The notes below the pieces were generated by a model. The model was not told the origin of the DNA. It did not search any database and saw nothing but the letters and a program-made list of their open reading frames with translations. Source: Hymenobacter psychrotolerans DSM 18569 (lineage in GTDB: Bacteria > Bacteroidota > Bacteroidia > Cytophagales > Hymenobacteraceae). From it: 64,000 nt of DNA. Shown one piece after another: positions 25,554 through 36,269 of the stretch; the first letter of the stretch is position 1, and each line of letters begins with the position of its first letter. The stretch lies in the NCBI RefSeq assembly GCF_900142395.1, contig NZ_FRAS01000002.1:186001-250000 (forward strand). Direction: 5' to 3'. The position numbers and the translations under genes were made by a program.

Positions 25554-26942
25554 TTAGTTGGTCATGTCCAGCAGCTTGCAGTCGGCATACTGCGGGTCTA
25601 CCTCAATGTAAACGCTGCCGCGGTTCTGCTGAAACCACTCATCAAGGGCTTTGTTCTTTTTCTCGGCCAGGGCGGCGGCAGCCAGTTTCTGGTAGTCGTC
25701 CTTGAAGTTGGCCTGGTGCGGTGGCGTATTCGACTTCAGCCAGATGATGCGCACGGCGTCCTTGCCGTCGTCGGTGCGGTAGGGCATGGGCGGTGTGATG
25801 TTGCCCACCTTCATCGTGTCAATGGTGAAGAAGATGGCCGGGTCCAGCTTGTCGAGCGGCAGATAGGAACTGCCATCCTCGCGGTTCTGGAGCAGGCCGC
25901 CGTTGGCGCCGGTCTGCTTGTCGTCGGAGTTATCCTTGGCAGCCTTCGCAAACGTGACGCTGTCGGCCAGAATACGGCGGCGCAGCTTGGCCAGCTCCTT
26001 CGCCGATTCGTTGGCATCGGTGGCACCGGTTGCGGGCTTGATGAGGATGTGGCGCGTGCTGTACTTGTCGCCTTTGCGCTCAATCAGCTGAATCAGGTGA
26101 AAGCCAAACTGCGACTCTACCACTGGCGACAACTGGCCGGGCTCCAGCCGCAGCGCGGCGGCTTCGTACTCCGGCACCAGCTCCTTGCGTCCAAAGAAAC
26201 CCAGGTAGCCGCCCTGCGCCCCCGAGCCGGGGTCCTGCGAATACTGCTTGGCCAGCTCCTCGAAACTCTCGCCCGCCTGAATCCGGGCGCGCAGGTCGTT
26301 GAGCTGGGCCTGCGCCGCCTGCTTCGACGACGAGTTTACCTTAGCGAACTTGATGATCTGGCCAACCTCAACTTCGGTGGAATAGTAGGGGAGGCTGTCT
26401 TTGGGAATGCGGCTGAAGAACTGGCGCACCTCGCGGGGCGTCACGGTTACTTTGCCCGAAATCTGATCCTGCATTTTCTGCTGGGTCAGCTGCTCGCGCA
26501 CCTGCGGCCGGAGGTCTTCCTTGAGCTGCTTGATAGGCTTGTTGTAATACTCCTCCAGCTTTTTCTCCGAGCCGATCTGCTGCGCGAAGTAGTTCATGCG
26601 GCGGTCCAGCTCGTTTTTCACCTGCGCGTCTTCCACTATCACCGAGTCGGTTTCGGCTTTGGCGAGCAGCAGCTTGTTGAGGGCCAGGCTTTGCAGAATG
26701 CGGCACTGCAGGTTGGGCGGCAGCAGCTTGCCTTCGGCACGCGCTACTTCCTGAGCATAAATGACTTCCAGCTCAGAACGCAACACAATCTGGTTGTCAA
26801 TCTTGGCGATGATGCCATCAACAATCTGGCGGCCGACGGGGCGGCCAATACCGAGCTGGGCAAACCCGGACGTAATGGTAGTAACCAGCAGCATGGCGGT
26901 CAGCCAGGCGGCCTGCTTCGGCAAACGAAGGAAATGAGTCAT
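25554..26942 (-). CDS. SurA-like periplasmic peptidyl-prolyl isomerase
   Basis: 462 residues from ATG 26942 (MTHFLRLPKQAAWLTAMLLV), giving a signal peptide ending at about FAQ. It has the SurA order: N-terminal helical chaperone region, then two parvulin/rotamase (PpiC) domains at about 180-275 (EVEVGQIIKFAKV ... GFHLIQLIER) and 280-390 (RHILIKPA ... ), with the typical FEELAKQYSQDPGSGAQGGY motif. It helps fold outer-membrane proteins in the periplasm. It follows a second isomerase gene on the same strand. Confidence 0.95.
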   Translation of the reverse strand: MTHFLRLPKQAAWLTAMLLVTTITSGFAQLGIGRPVGRQIVDGIIAKIDNQIVLRSELEVIYAQEVARAEGKLLPPNLQCRILQSLALNKLLLAKAETDSVIVEDAQVKNELDRRMNYFAQQIGSEKKLEEYYNKPIKQLKEDLRPQVREQLTQQKMQDQISGKVTVTPREVRQFFSRIPKDSLPYYSTEVEVGQIIKFAKVNSSSKQAAQAQLNDLRARIQAGESFEELAKQYSQDPGSGAQGGYLGFFGRKELVPEYEAAALRLEPGQLSPVVESQFGFHLIQLIERKGDKYSTRHILIKPATGATDANESAKELAKLRRRILADSVTFAKAAKDNSDDKQTGANGGLLQNREDGSSYLPLDKLDPAIFFTIDTMKVGNITPPMPYRTDDGKDAVRIIWLKSNTPPHQANFKDDYQKLAAAALAEKKNKALDEWFQQNRGSVYIEVDPQYADCKLLDMTN

Positions 26943-27149
26943 GGATTCTTCAATAGGTACGGCGGGCGCGGCCCAAACGGCACTGCCCACCCCGGCACTT
27001 GGCTGAACGCACAAAGCGGCCGGTAAATTTCAACATAAATCCTTTCTCCGGCAAAAACAACGCAGTGCGGCCGGGCACGAATACAGAGCCGGAAAAGGGA
27101 AGCGGCGTTGCATGCTTGTGCGCCAACCCTGAATTTCGGGCCGGCCAAC

Positions 27150-27179
27150 AAAAAGCCCCGGCCGGAGCCGGGGCTTTTT
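27150..27179 (-). terminator. Terminator after the long isomerase gene
   Basis: 13-bp perfect stem AAAAAGCCCCGGC (27150-27162) with 27167-27179 and a 4-nt loop; A and T tracts on both sides. It is 26 bp past the stop codon at 27206. Confidence 0.9.
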
Positions 27180-27205
27180 AGCACGGTTTCAGAGGCACTG
27201 AAGCC

Positions 27206-29518
27206 TTATTTGGTGACCAGCTTATCTACCTCGGCCTGGTTGACCTGTACCGGGTATTTAGCGCGCAGCTGGGCAATCCATTCTTTCTCCAGATAGTTCT
27301 GGAAGTCGGAAGTGGCCTGGCCGCGGGCTTCGGCCAGCGTTTTGGGGCCGGCGGGCAGCACTTTATCAATCATGACATTGTAGAAACGGCCGTCCTTCTG
27401 TACATCGTAGGAGCCGGGGCCGCGGGTCAGCAGCTCGTCAACCACTTTGTTGTCGCCTTTGGCAAAAGCGCGCTGCGTGATTTGCACCGACAGCGGGTTC
27501 TGGGCGTTCAGGAGCTCTTCCAGCGCCGTCAGGCTGGTGCTGCTCACCGACTGCAGGGTAGAAATATCGGTGGACGCTTTGGCCTGCGTGGTTTGCTTGA
27601 TGCGGCTGGCCGGCACGCCTTTGGAGGTGAGATAAGCAGCGGCAGCGGCAGCGCGGCGGCGTGCCATAGTAGCGGCTTCGCCCTTTTTGGCGCGGCCGGT
27701 CAGGGTTACGCTTGTGGTCGTGTCAGCCTGCATCACGCTGGCTAGCCGGTCGAGGTTCAGCTTCGCGCCTTTCAGGAGCTTATCGGTGCCGGGCATGTAG
27801 CCAGCCGGCAGGGGAGCCAGGCGGGGCATGTCGTAGCGGCCCACTTTCAGCTGCTGCTTGGCTTTGGCCAGCAGCTCCGGTGAGGCCGCGCTGATGACCG
27901 TACCCTGCACGCGGGTGTCCCACTGGTACTTGCTCTGGTTTTCGGTGAAGTACTTCTGCAGGCCCACCGTGTCCTCAATGGCCTTGCTCCACACTTTCTC
28001 ATCCATAAGCTGGAACAGCAGAATACCGTCGCGGTACTCCTTCACCAGCATGCGGTAGTCCTCGTATTTGCCTTCCAGGTTCTCCTTTTCGAAGTTGGTC
28101 AGGCTTTGCTCCACGTACTGGTCGTAGAGCTGTTGGGCCACGAAGCGCGGCTCGGCGCCGGCACGGGCCCGCTGGTTCTGTTGAGCGTAGGTCAGGAAGT
28201 CGGCTACGGTGTACGGCTTGCCCTTTATAGTAAACAGGATCTGCGCGTCGCCTTCGGCCTTCTTGTTGTTTTTGCCGGTTGCGGCCGGCGCTGCCGGAGC
28301 AGTGTACTTGAAGCGGCCATTCACCAAGGAAGTATCCGCTTTGCCCAGCACGTAATCCTTGGCCGACTGGTTTTCGGTGAACTGGTTTTCGGTGCGGATG
28401 CGCTTCAGGAAGGCAGCTTTGTTGAGTTCCGAGCGGGAGTCCTTGGCTACTTTGCTTTTCAGCGTGGGCTCCATGGCCTCAAACGTCGGAACCGGTTGCT
28501 TTTCAAGCAGCTTGATGATGTGCCAGCCGTAGGGCGTCTGCACGGGCTGCGAAATCTGGCCGGGCGTGCTGAGTTTGAACGCCACTTCCTCGAAGCTCGG
28601 AATCATGCGGCCCGTACCGAAGGGCGGCAATTCGCCGCCGTTGGCTGCCGAACCCGCATCCTCCGAAAATTGCGCTACCAGCTTGTCCCAGGGCTCTTTG
28701 CGCTGGGTGAGGCGGTTGTGCAGCTCGTCGATCTTCTTCTTGGCCGTTACGGAGTCGGCCTTGGGCATGCCGGGCGTGGAGCGAATCATGAGGTGAGCCA
28801 CCTTGATTTCGCCCTGCGCCGGCCGAATGTCGTTGACCTTGATGAGGTGGTAGCCGAAACGCGTGCGTACCGGCTGCGACACTTGTCCTACCTGCGTTTT
28901 GAAGGCTGCTGACTCAAACGGATACACCATCTGCATAGCCGTGAAGTAGCCCAGGCGCCCCCCGTTTTCGCGGGCAGATGGGTCTTCACTTACCTCGCGG
29001 GCTACCTGCTCGAAGTCTTCGTTGCCGCTCACGCGCTGGCGGAGCGCCACCGTTTTCTGGTAGGCGGCCATCGTGTCTTTGGGTTCTGCATCCGGCGCCA
29101 TCCGAATCAGGATGTGCGAGGCATTCACCTCTTTGCCCATCCGTTCGTAGGCTTCACGCACCAACTGGTCCGTCACGCTCTTCTCGGTGAGGTAGGGCTG
29201 GGCCAGCTGCTGCTTGTAGCCGTCCAGCTCGCGCTTGAAGGCCTGCGTGGTATCGAGGCCGCGCTGTTCGGCTTCCAGCACTTTCAGCTTGAAGTTGGTG
29301 TACAGGTCCAGGTACTCCTGCACGCTGGCGCGGGTGCCAAACTCCGGCGCTGTAGCGTTGTTTTTGCGGTACACGTAAGCAAACTCCCCGGCGGGTACCG
29401 GCGTGGTACCCAGCGTTTCAATGACAGGCTGCTTGGAAGCGGTGGTGGGTTTGGTGGACTGGCAGGCTGCCAGCAGCGCTACGGCGGCGGTGCCGGCGTA
29501 CAAAAAGCGTTTGTGCAT
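27206..29518 (-). CDS. Large lipoprotein peptidyl-prolyl isomerase (PpiD/SurA-like)
   Basis: 770 residues from ATG 29518 (MHKRFLYAGTAAVALLAACQ), with a lipobox so that the Cys at position 19 is likely lipidated. Two parvulin domains are visible: about 130-225 (SHILIRMAPDAEPKDT ... FGYHLIKV) and about 235-335 (AHLMIRSTPGMPKADS ... YGWHIIKLLEKQ), each with an FE(Q/E)VA...S(E/..)D pattern. Later, about 600-650, the segment VTLTGRAKKGEAATMARRRA then AAAAAYLTSKGVPASRIKQ resembles an OmpA C-terminal domain with its ligand Asp lost. The protein likely faces the periplasm on a membrane anchor. It precedes the smaller isomerase by 263 bp. Confidence 0.9.
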   Translation of the reverse strand: MHKRFLYAGTAAVALLAACQSTKPTTASKQPVIETLGTTPVPAGEFAYVYRKNNATAPEFGTRASVQEYLDLYTNFKLKVLEAEQRGLDTTQAFKRELDGYKQQLAQPYLTEKSVTDQLVREAYERMGKEVNASHILIRMAPDAEPKDTMAAYQKTVALRQRVSGNEDFEQVAREVSEDPSARENGGRLGYFTAMQMVYPFESAAFKTQVGQVSQPVRTRFGYHLIKVNDIRPAQGEIKVAHLMIRSTPGMPKADSVTAKKKIDELHNRLTQRKEPWDKLVAQFSEDAGSAANGGELPPFGTGRMIPSFEEVAFKLSTPGQISQPVQTPYGWHIIKLLEKQPVPTFEAMEPTLKSKVAKDSRSELNKAAFLKRIRTENQFTENQSAKDYVLGKADTSLVNGRFKYTAPAAPAATGKNNKKAEGDAQILFTIKGKPYTVADFLTYAQQNQRARAGAEPRFVAQQLYDQYVEQSLTNFEKENLEGKYEDYRMLVKEYRDGILLFQLMDEKVWSKAIEDTVGLQKYFTENQSKYQWDTRVQGTVISAASPELLAKAKQQLKVGRYDMPRLAPLPAGYMPGTDKLLKGAKLNLDRLASVMQADTTTSVTLTGRAKKGEAATMARRRAAAAAAYLTSKGVPASRIKQTTQAKASTDISTLQSVSSTSLTALEELLNAQNPLSVQITQRAFAKGDNKVVDELLTRGPGSYDVQKDGRFYNVMIDKVLPAGPKTLAEARGQATSDFQNYLEKEWIAQLRAKYPVQVNQAEVDKLVTK

Positions 29519-29684
29519 ACAATAGATAAGAAACTGCAATGCGCGGCTGTTGCTCCCCGGCCGGGCCAGGCGTAGCATACTGCCTGATGCAATTTTACGG
29601 ATTTTTTTCGGGGGTTGGGCACCCTGCAGCCAGAACAGAAGCCCCAAGCGCTATATAGCGGCCGATTGGGAGAGCCGTAATGCA

Positions 29685-29720
29685 AAAGCCCTGACCGTCA
29701 GAACTGAGGGTCAGGGCTTT
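29685..29720 (-). terminator. Terminator after the RsbW-like gene
   Basis: 12-bp perfect stem AAAGCCCTGACC (29685-29696) with 29709-29720 and a 12-nt loop; 58 bp past the stop codon at 29779. Confidence 0.85.
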
Positions 29721-29778
29721 GGTAAGGTGCTCGGAATGCCAGCGTGCTGGCCGGCACCGGCGCACCGGCAACGCGGTG

Positions 29779-30189
29779 TCAGAGCTGCTTGTAGAGGCGG
29801 CAGACGTTGCGGTTGCCTTGGGTGCTGAACTCTACCCGGTCCATGATGCGGTTGACCAGCGCCATGCCCACCCCGCCTTTGCGGCCCTGCCGGATGTACT
29901 CCTGCAGGTCGGGGTCGTGGTAGGTGGCCGGGGCGTAAGAACTGGTGGCATCATCGAAGATTTCGATGCCAAACTGCTTGTTGCGAACATCCAACGCCAG
30001 ATCCAGATGCTGCGACTCATCCTCGGAGTTGGCGTGAATAATCAGGTTGGCTACTACCTCGTCTACGGCCAATACAATCTGGTTGAGCTGCAGATCCGGA
30101 AGCTGGTAGGCCGTCAGGTATTCCGTCACGAAGTCACGCACAACCTTTAGGTTGCGGCGGCTACAGCTGATCCGGAGTGCGTTTTTCAT
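29779..30189 (-). CDS. RsbW/SpoIIAB-like anti-sigma-type serine kinase
   Basis: 136 residues from ATG 30189 (MKNALRISCSRRNLKVVRDF). A lone GHKL ATPase: N box VLAVDEVVANLIIHA, G1-like box IEIFDDATSSY and a final GGVGMALVNRIMDRVEF with the G2-type loop. No sensor or dimerisation domain is attached. Such kinases phosphorylate a STAS protein and bind a sigma factor or other partner. Third gene of the SpoIIE-STAS-RsbW set, 31 bp after the STAS gene. Confidence 0.93.
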   Translation of the reverse strand: MKNALRISCSRRNLKVVRDFVTEYLTAYQLPDLQLNQIVLAVDEVVANLIIHANSEDESQHLDLALDVRNKQFGIEIFDDATSSYAPATYHDPDLQEYIRQGRKGGVGMALVNRIMDRVEFSTQGNRNVCRLYKQL

Positions 30190-30220
30190 CCTGCGGGCCC
30201 TGTCGAAAACCGACAAGTAA

Positions 30221-30550
30221 TTAAAAAGCGGTGGCCTCGGCTTCAGAAGGCACTATAGTCATGAGTGCGTCGAGGCCTAGAATTTCGAATACGTTGTGCA
30301 CTTTATCCTGCATGTTGAAGAATACCAGCTTCACGCCGGCGTCCTGGAACTGCTGCAGATGCGAAATGAACACACCCAAGCCGGCCGAGGAAATATAGTT
30401 CAGCCGCTGGCAGTCGATAAGTACCTTCTCAAACTTCAGCGTTTCGGGCTTGGCAAGCTCAGCGTCCAGAAGAACCGAAGAACTGGCATCCAGCTCACCA
30501 TCAAGGGTTAGCGTAAGAGTATTGGCGGAAGCGTGTTGCGTTATTTTCAT
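30221..30550 (-). CDS. STAS-domain anti-sigma-factor antagonist
   Basis: 109 residues, a single STAS domain (SpoIIAA/RsbV-like): KITQHASANTLTLTLDGELD early, then VLIDCQRLNYISSAGLGVFI with the phospho-acceptor most likely Ser55 in the ISSAGLG loop. It would be phosphorylated by the adjacent RsbW-like kinase and dephosphorylated by the SpoIIE phosphatase encoded just upstream, which begins its stop 14 bp before this gene. Confidence 0.95.
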   Translation of the reverse strand: MKITQHASANTLTLTLDGELDASSSVLLDAELAKPETLKFEKVLIDCQRLNYISSAGLGVFISHLQQFQDAGVKLVFFNMQDKVHNVFEILGLDALMTIVPSEAEATAF

Positions 30551-30564
30551 AGTTCCACAGTACG

Positions 30565-32664
30565 TCAGTTGTTGAGGCCAGGTTGAGCCGACTTAAACTT
30601 GACAACCAGCAGCGTCTGGTCGTCGTGCATGGGCTGCCCGTGGCTGAACTGCCCCAGGTCCTCCAGAATCTGCTGCTTTATCTCGTCAGCGTCGAGGTAA
30701 TAGGTTCTTTCCAGCATCTGGTGCAGCCTTTCCTCGCCATACTCTTGCTGCGCCGCGTTGCGGGCCTCCACGATACCGTCGGTGTAAATTACCATTACAT
30801 CGCCCGGATTATAATCGTAGAACTGGTTCTTGATGTGCTTTTCGTAGCTCTCGTTCCGGATGATGCCCAGCCCCAGCCCAGCCGTCTGGAAATAGGACAC
30901 TTCCTCTTTTATGGAGTGATAGTAGAGCGTATGACAATGCCCGGCCCGCGCAAATACGAAGCCACCATTCTCATAGTCAATGATGTAGAGCGAGGCGGTG
31001 ATGAAAGCCGATTTCTCCAGGCAGCGGGCTAGGGCGTGGTTGGCCTGCGACATAAAACGGCTGGGCACCGGAAACTTGTCGCGCTCCGACTTGGCCAGCG
31101 GATTCTCCTGCATCAGAGCGTGGAAAATGCCTTTCATCTGGGCCACGTGGAAAGCCGCCGTTACGCCTTTGCCGCTCACGTCGCCGATGAGAATGGCCAG
31201 CCGGCGGCCCGGCAAGTGCAGAAAGTCGTAGAAGTCGCCGCCTACTTCTTTGGCCGAGGCCGCATAGGAGCTGATGTCGAACCAGCTGTCGATGGGCAGG
31301 TTCTTGGGGATGAGGCTGTCCTGGACTATCGAGGCAATCTTAAGCTCTTCCTGCACACGCTGGTTTTCCAGCGACACGTTCATTAGGTTCAGATTCTCGA
31401 TGCTCAGCACCGTCTGGCTGGCGAAGGTCTGCAGAATGCTCAGGTTCTCGCGGTCGAAGCCCTGGCGCGCCTGCTTGAGCATGTAGAGGGCACCGTAGCG
31501 GCGTTTGGCCGAGCGCAGAGGCATCACAATGAGCGAGCCGTAGGGTAGATTCAGTTCGCGGAAGCCGCTGCTGGCCTTCAGGTCGTTGTTGAGGTATTCG
31601 ATATGGTGCAGGTTGTGCTCCTGCAGCAGGTTGCGCACCGCCGCGCTCTGTTCCGGCGACACCTGATACGACTGCCCTTCGCGGACGCCTGCCTCATTTT
31701 CCAGCATAATCCAGGCCGCATCGGCATCCACGGTCTGCACCGCTGAGTCGAAGAGCATGCCGTACACCTCGTTTTCGCTCTGCCCGCGCTGGATGAGCTG
31801 CGTGAGGCGCTGCAGGCTCAGAATTTCCTCGCGCTTCTGCTCAAATACGCCGGCCGTAGGCAGGTTGAACAAGGTTACCATCAGGCCCATAAACGCGTAG
31901 AAGGCACCGAAAAACACGGTCAGCAACAAGAAGGCGTGCTGCGGAGCCGGCGCTACCAGCTTGGGGTCGTGCTCTATGCGCAGGAAGTAGGACACAAACA
32001 CGGCCATCGAGAGCAGAATGGCAATCTGCAGCAGCACGGCTTCCCACTTCTGGCGGCGGCTCAGATACGCCACCCATTGCTGGTTGCCGCTCAGATACAC
32101 GCCAAATGTCCCCAGGCTGCCCATGATTATGTAATCAATCGGGTGCGGGGGCACCCAGTCGAGCAGGCGAAACAGCAGCGTACTGCCCAGCAGCACCTCA
32201 AACCACACCCACTCCCGCTGAATGCGCGAACTGGCTCTGAACAGCACCAGACTGCGCCAGGAATAGTTGGTGTTGGCCAGAAAGACAACGAACAGGCCCA
32301 GGTTGATGGTGTAGATAACGGCGAAGAGCGTCCGGTCGTTAGTAGGCAGCTCGTACTGCAGTACCCGCTCAATAAGGTGCAAGCCGACGCAGGCGGTAGC
32401 CAGCATGCCCGGCCCCAGCACCAGGCGGCGCATCATGCCCACAAAGTCGTTGCCGATGAGCGGCTCGGTGCGGCCGCGCTGGTACACGAATACGCTGGCC
32501 GCGAAAAGAGCCTGCGCCAGCAGCGTAACCCAGGTAGGCCAGGGGCCACCCAGCCAGCCGGCTGCATTGCCTTGCGTGTTGCTGAGCGTGCTAAGCAACA
32601 GCAGCACCCAGCTGAGCAGGCTCAGCGGAAACAGTATGGCTTTTAATCGGTGGCGAAAGGACAT
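30565..32664 (-). CDS. SpoIIE/RsbU-type serine phosphatase with GAF and membrane region
   Basis: 699 residues: about seven to eight hydrophobic helices in residues 10-260, a GAF domain (about 290-440: DSAVQTVDADAAWIMLENEA ... YGALYMLKQ), a short coiled linker (NLMNVSLENQRVQEELKIAS) and a PP2C-like SpoIIE phosphatase (about 470-690) with the metal-site motifs VGGDFYDF and LIGDVSGKGV, and MVIYTDGIVEARN near the end. It would dephosphorylate the STAS partner when its membrane part or GAF domain senses a signal. It is the first gene of the partner-switching operon. Confidence 0.95.
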   Translation of the reverse strand: MSFRHRLKAILFPLSLLSWVLLLLSTLSNTQGNAAGWLGGPWPTWVTLLAQALFAASVFVYQRGRTEPLIGNDFVGMMRRLVLGPGMLATACVGLHLIERVLQYELPTNDRTLFAVIYTINLGLFVVFLANTNYSWRSLVLFRASSRIQREWVWFEVLLGSTLLFRLLDWVPPHPIDYIIMGSLGTFGVYLSGNQQWVAYLSRRQKWEAVLLQIAILLSMAVFVSYFLRIEHDPKLVAPAPQHAFLLLTVFFGAFYAFMGLMVTLFNLPTAGVFEQKREEILSLQRLTQLIQRGQSENEVYGMLFDSAVQTVDADAAWIMLENEAGVREGQSYQVSPEQSAAVRNLLQEHNLHHIEYLNNDLKASSGFRELNLPYGSLIVMPLRSAKRRYGALYMLKQARQGFDRENLSILQTFASQTVLSIENLNLMNVSLENQRVQEELKIASIVQDSLIPKNLPIDSWFDISSYAASAKEVGGDFYDFLHLPGRRLAILIGDVSGKGVTAAFHVAQMKGIFHALMQENPLAKSERDKFPVPSRFMSQANHALARCLEKSAFITASLYIIDYENGGFVFARAGHCHTLYYHSIKEEVSYFQTAGLGLGIIRNESYEKHIKNQFYDYNPGDVMVIYTDGIVEARNAAQQEYGEERLHQMLERTYYLDADEIKQQILEDLGQFSHGQPMHDDQTLLVVKFKSAQPGLNN

Positions 32665-32790
32665 AGAAGCGGAATGGTGTCCCCTGGGTTCCGCGAAAAC
32701 AATAAGCGCAGGGGCAAAACGGACCGCTAAGATAAACAGGTATTCTAATGTGAGAAATGAAAAGAAGCCCCACGCCCAACATAGAAAAAG

Positions 32791-32837
32791 TGGCAGCAGC
32801 AGAATGGTGGCGGCCCACCGACTCTGCTACTGCCACA
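32791..32837 (-). terminator. guaB terminator
   Basis: Stem of 7+6 bp with one C/A mismatch (32791-32804 with 32824-32837) and a small inner helix, followed on the minus strand by five T. It lies 29 bp past the guaB stop codon. Confidence 0.8.
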
Positions 32838-32866
32838 TTCACTTCTGCAGCGCCCTAGCTGTCAGG

Positions 32867-34363
<1,497 letters not shown>

Positions 34364-34374
34364 TTATTGCCGGA

Positions 34375-34382
34375 CAAAGCTA
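34375..34382 (-). promoter_or_regulatory. -7 promoter box of guaB
   Basis: TAGCTTTG on the minus strand, an exact TAnnTTTG match, 35 bp before the ATG. Confidence 0.55.
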
Positions 34383-34509
34383 CGGCGGAAAGTTGGGTTA
34401 TGTGTTATCGGACGGTTGTATTTCAGCCTGTGTGGAAAATAGCTTGGCACTCAGTAAGCATTTAACGAATATTGTTAACGCATTTATCCTTCATCCAAAT
34501 AGCATAATC

Positions 34510-36159
34510 ATGACGCATTCCTTTATTTGCCCTATAGCGCTGATTATCTTATGGCTAGGTCTATCGTTAGCTGCTGCCCAAGCACAAACATTGCCTTCTT
34601 GGCTTTCAGCGCAACAAGTAGGCGGTTTGGATATTAGTAGCAGCTTTGATATAGCTACTGACGCTCAAGGCAACATTTACCAAACAGGTAATTTTATTGG
34701 CTCATTACAGGTTGGTGGTATTACCATTAGTAGTACTTGTGAATCGATGTATGTGATAAAATATGACGCACAAGGTACTCCTGTATGGGCTAAGCACACC
34801 TCTCATTTATTCCCTGGTGGTACTGGTGCTGTTGGAGTGGGTTTCGCTGTAGCGGCTGATGCACAGGGTAATGTATACGTGCTAGGGATTTATTCTGGTT
34901 TTCTTGCTATTGAGAATGAACCATTGATCTGTCCAGGTTACAACACAAGGGTCTTTCTGGCTAAATACGATGCCGCTGGTAATTTCTTGTGGGTTCGCCA
35001 AGCTGGCGACGACAACTATAATCGGGGTATGGATTTAGCTGTTGATAATGCGGGGAATGTTATAATATCAGGATATTACAGCGGTACCACCCTATTTGCA
35101 GGGAATAGCTTCACCAGTGCTGGCGGAGAAGATATATTTTTGGCTAAGTACACCGCTCAAGGAGACCTTGTGTGGGTAAAGAGTGCAGGGGGGCCTTTAG
35201 ATGATTCACCACTGCATATTAAGACTGACATTTCAAACAATATCTACCTCATAGGTGAGTTTGGCTCAAGCGCCCTATTCGGGACAGTCGGAGCTATTGG
35301 CTATGGAGGGCAAGATGGATTTTTAGCAAAGTATTCTCCCCAAGGAGTTGAGACATGGGTAAAGACCTATGGCGGAACTGGTCGTGATTATGTTGATGGA
35401 ATAATCATAGAGGCGAATGGAGAAATGTATTTGAGCGGAGGGTTTGAGAATACGTCATATATGGGCGCGCAAACCCTTGCCAGCCAAGGAGGAACTGACG
35501 GTTTTCTATTGCATTGCGACGCCCAAGGAAATGTTTTATGGGCGAGAAATATAGGTGGCAGTGGCAATGAGTCACTGGGGAATCTAGTAGTTGCTCCGAA
35601 CGGAACACTGTACAGCTTAATAAACTTCAACGCAACCTTGGCGTTTGGCTCTCAAATATTAACTGCAGTAGGTGACGATTTTTTAGTTCTGCGCCATGAC
35701 AGTATAGGCAACGTATTATGGGCAGCGCAGGGAGGTGGAACAGGTATTAAGTATGTCACTGGACTCGTTCATACGGGAAATGGCAAGTTGGCAATAGGTA
35801 TTACTTTTTCAGGAAATGTTCGTTTCGGCTCTAATAGTCTAACTAGTCGTGGTAAAAATGATTGTGCGCTATTGCACCTGCAAGACAATATGCCGCTTTC
35901 CACCCGCGCCCAAGCCAATAACCCCAGCCTCGCCGTTTATCCCAATCCGGCTTCTACCCAGCAGCCACTGCGCATTGAGCTGCCTGCTACTGCCAAAGGC
36001 ACCGTCCGGCTGCTAAATACGCTGGGTCAGGTAGTGCGCACGCAACCATTGGCTGTAGGCAAAGCGGCCATGAGTATAACTGGGCTGGCTGCTGGTCGCT
36101 ACGTAGTGCAGGTGCAAACGGCGACAGAAATACTGACGCGTGGCGTTGTAATCGAATAA
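34510..36159 (+). CDS. SBBP-type beta-propeller protein with T9SS type A sorting domain
   Basis: 549 residues from ATG 34510 (MTHSFICPIALIILWLGLSL), which gives a signal peptide; the region before it is untranslated AT-rich DNA. The body (about 30-460) repeats motifs like GNIYQTGNF, AKYDAAGNFLWV, GGTGRDYVDGI: an SBBP-type propeller. The C-terminal 75 residues (LAVYPNPASTQQPLRIELPA ... LLNTLGQVVRT ... GLAAGRYVVQVQT) are a T9SS type A sorting domain, so the protein is secreted to the surface. Base composition changes abruptly near 35885: hand counts give 24 G+C of 60 in 35041-35100 and in 35761-35820, but 36 of 60 in 36001-36060. Confidence 0.92.
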   Translation: MTHSFICPIALIILWLGLSLAAAQAQTLPSWLSAQQVGGLDISSSFDIATDAQGNIYQTGNFIGSLQVGGITISSTCESMYVIKYDAQGTPVWAKHTSHLFPGGTGAVGVGFAVAADAQGNVYVLGIYSGFLAIENEPLICPGYNTRVFLAKYDAAGNFLWVRQAGDDNYNRGMDLAVDNAGNVIISGYYSGTTLFAGNSFTSAGGEDIFLAKYTAQGDLVWVKSAGGPLDDSPLHIKTDISNNIYLIGEFGSSALFGTVGAIGYGGQDGFLAKYSPQGVETWVKTYGGTGRDYVDGIIIEANGEMYLSGGFENTSYMGAQTLASQGGTDGFLLHCDAQGNVLWARNIGGSGNESLGNLVVAPNGTLYSLINFNATLAFGSQILTAVGDDFLVLRHDSIGNVLWAAQGGGTGIKYVTGLVHTGNGKLAIGITFSGNVRFGSNSLTSRGKNDCALLHLQDNMPLSTRAQANNPSLAVYPNPASTQQPLRIELPATAKGTVRLLNTLGQVVRTQPLAVGKAAMSITGLAAGRYVVQVQTATEILTRGVVIE

Positions 36160-36269
36160 GGTACCCGGGGCTGTGTTAGGCGAAAACCATCCGCCAGCTT
36201 CGGGAGTTACACCTGCCAGCCGCCGGCATTAGCAGCGCGGCTTCTCTCCATCTCAACCACACTCAGCAC

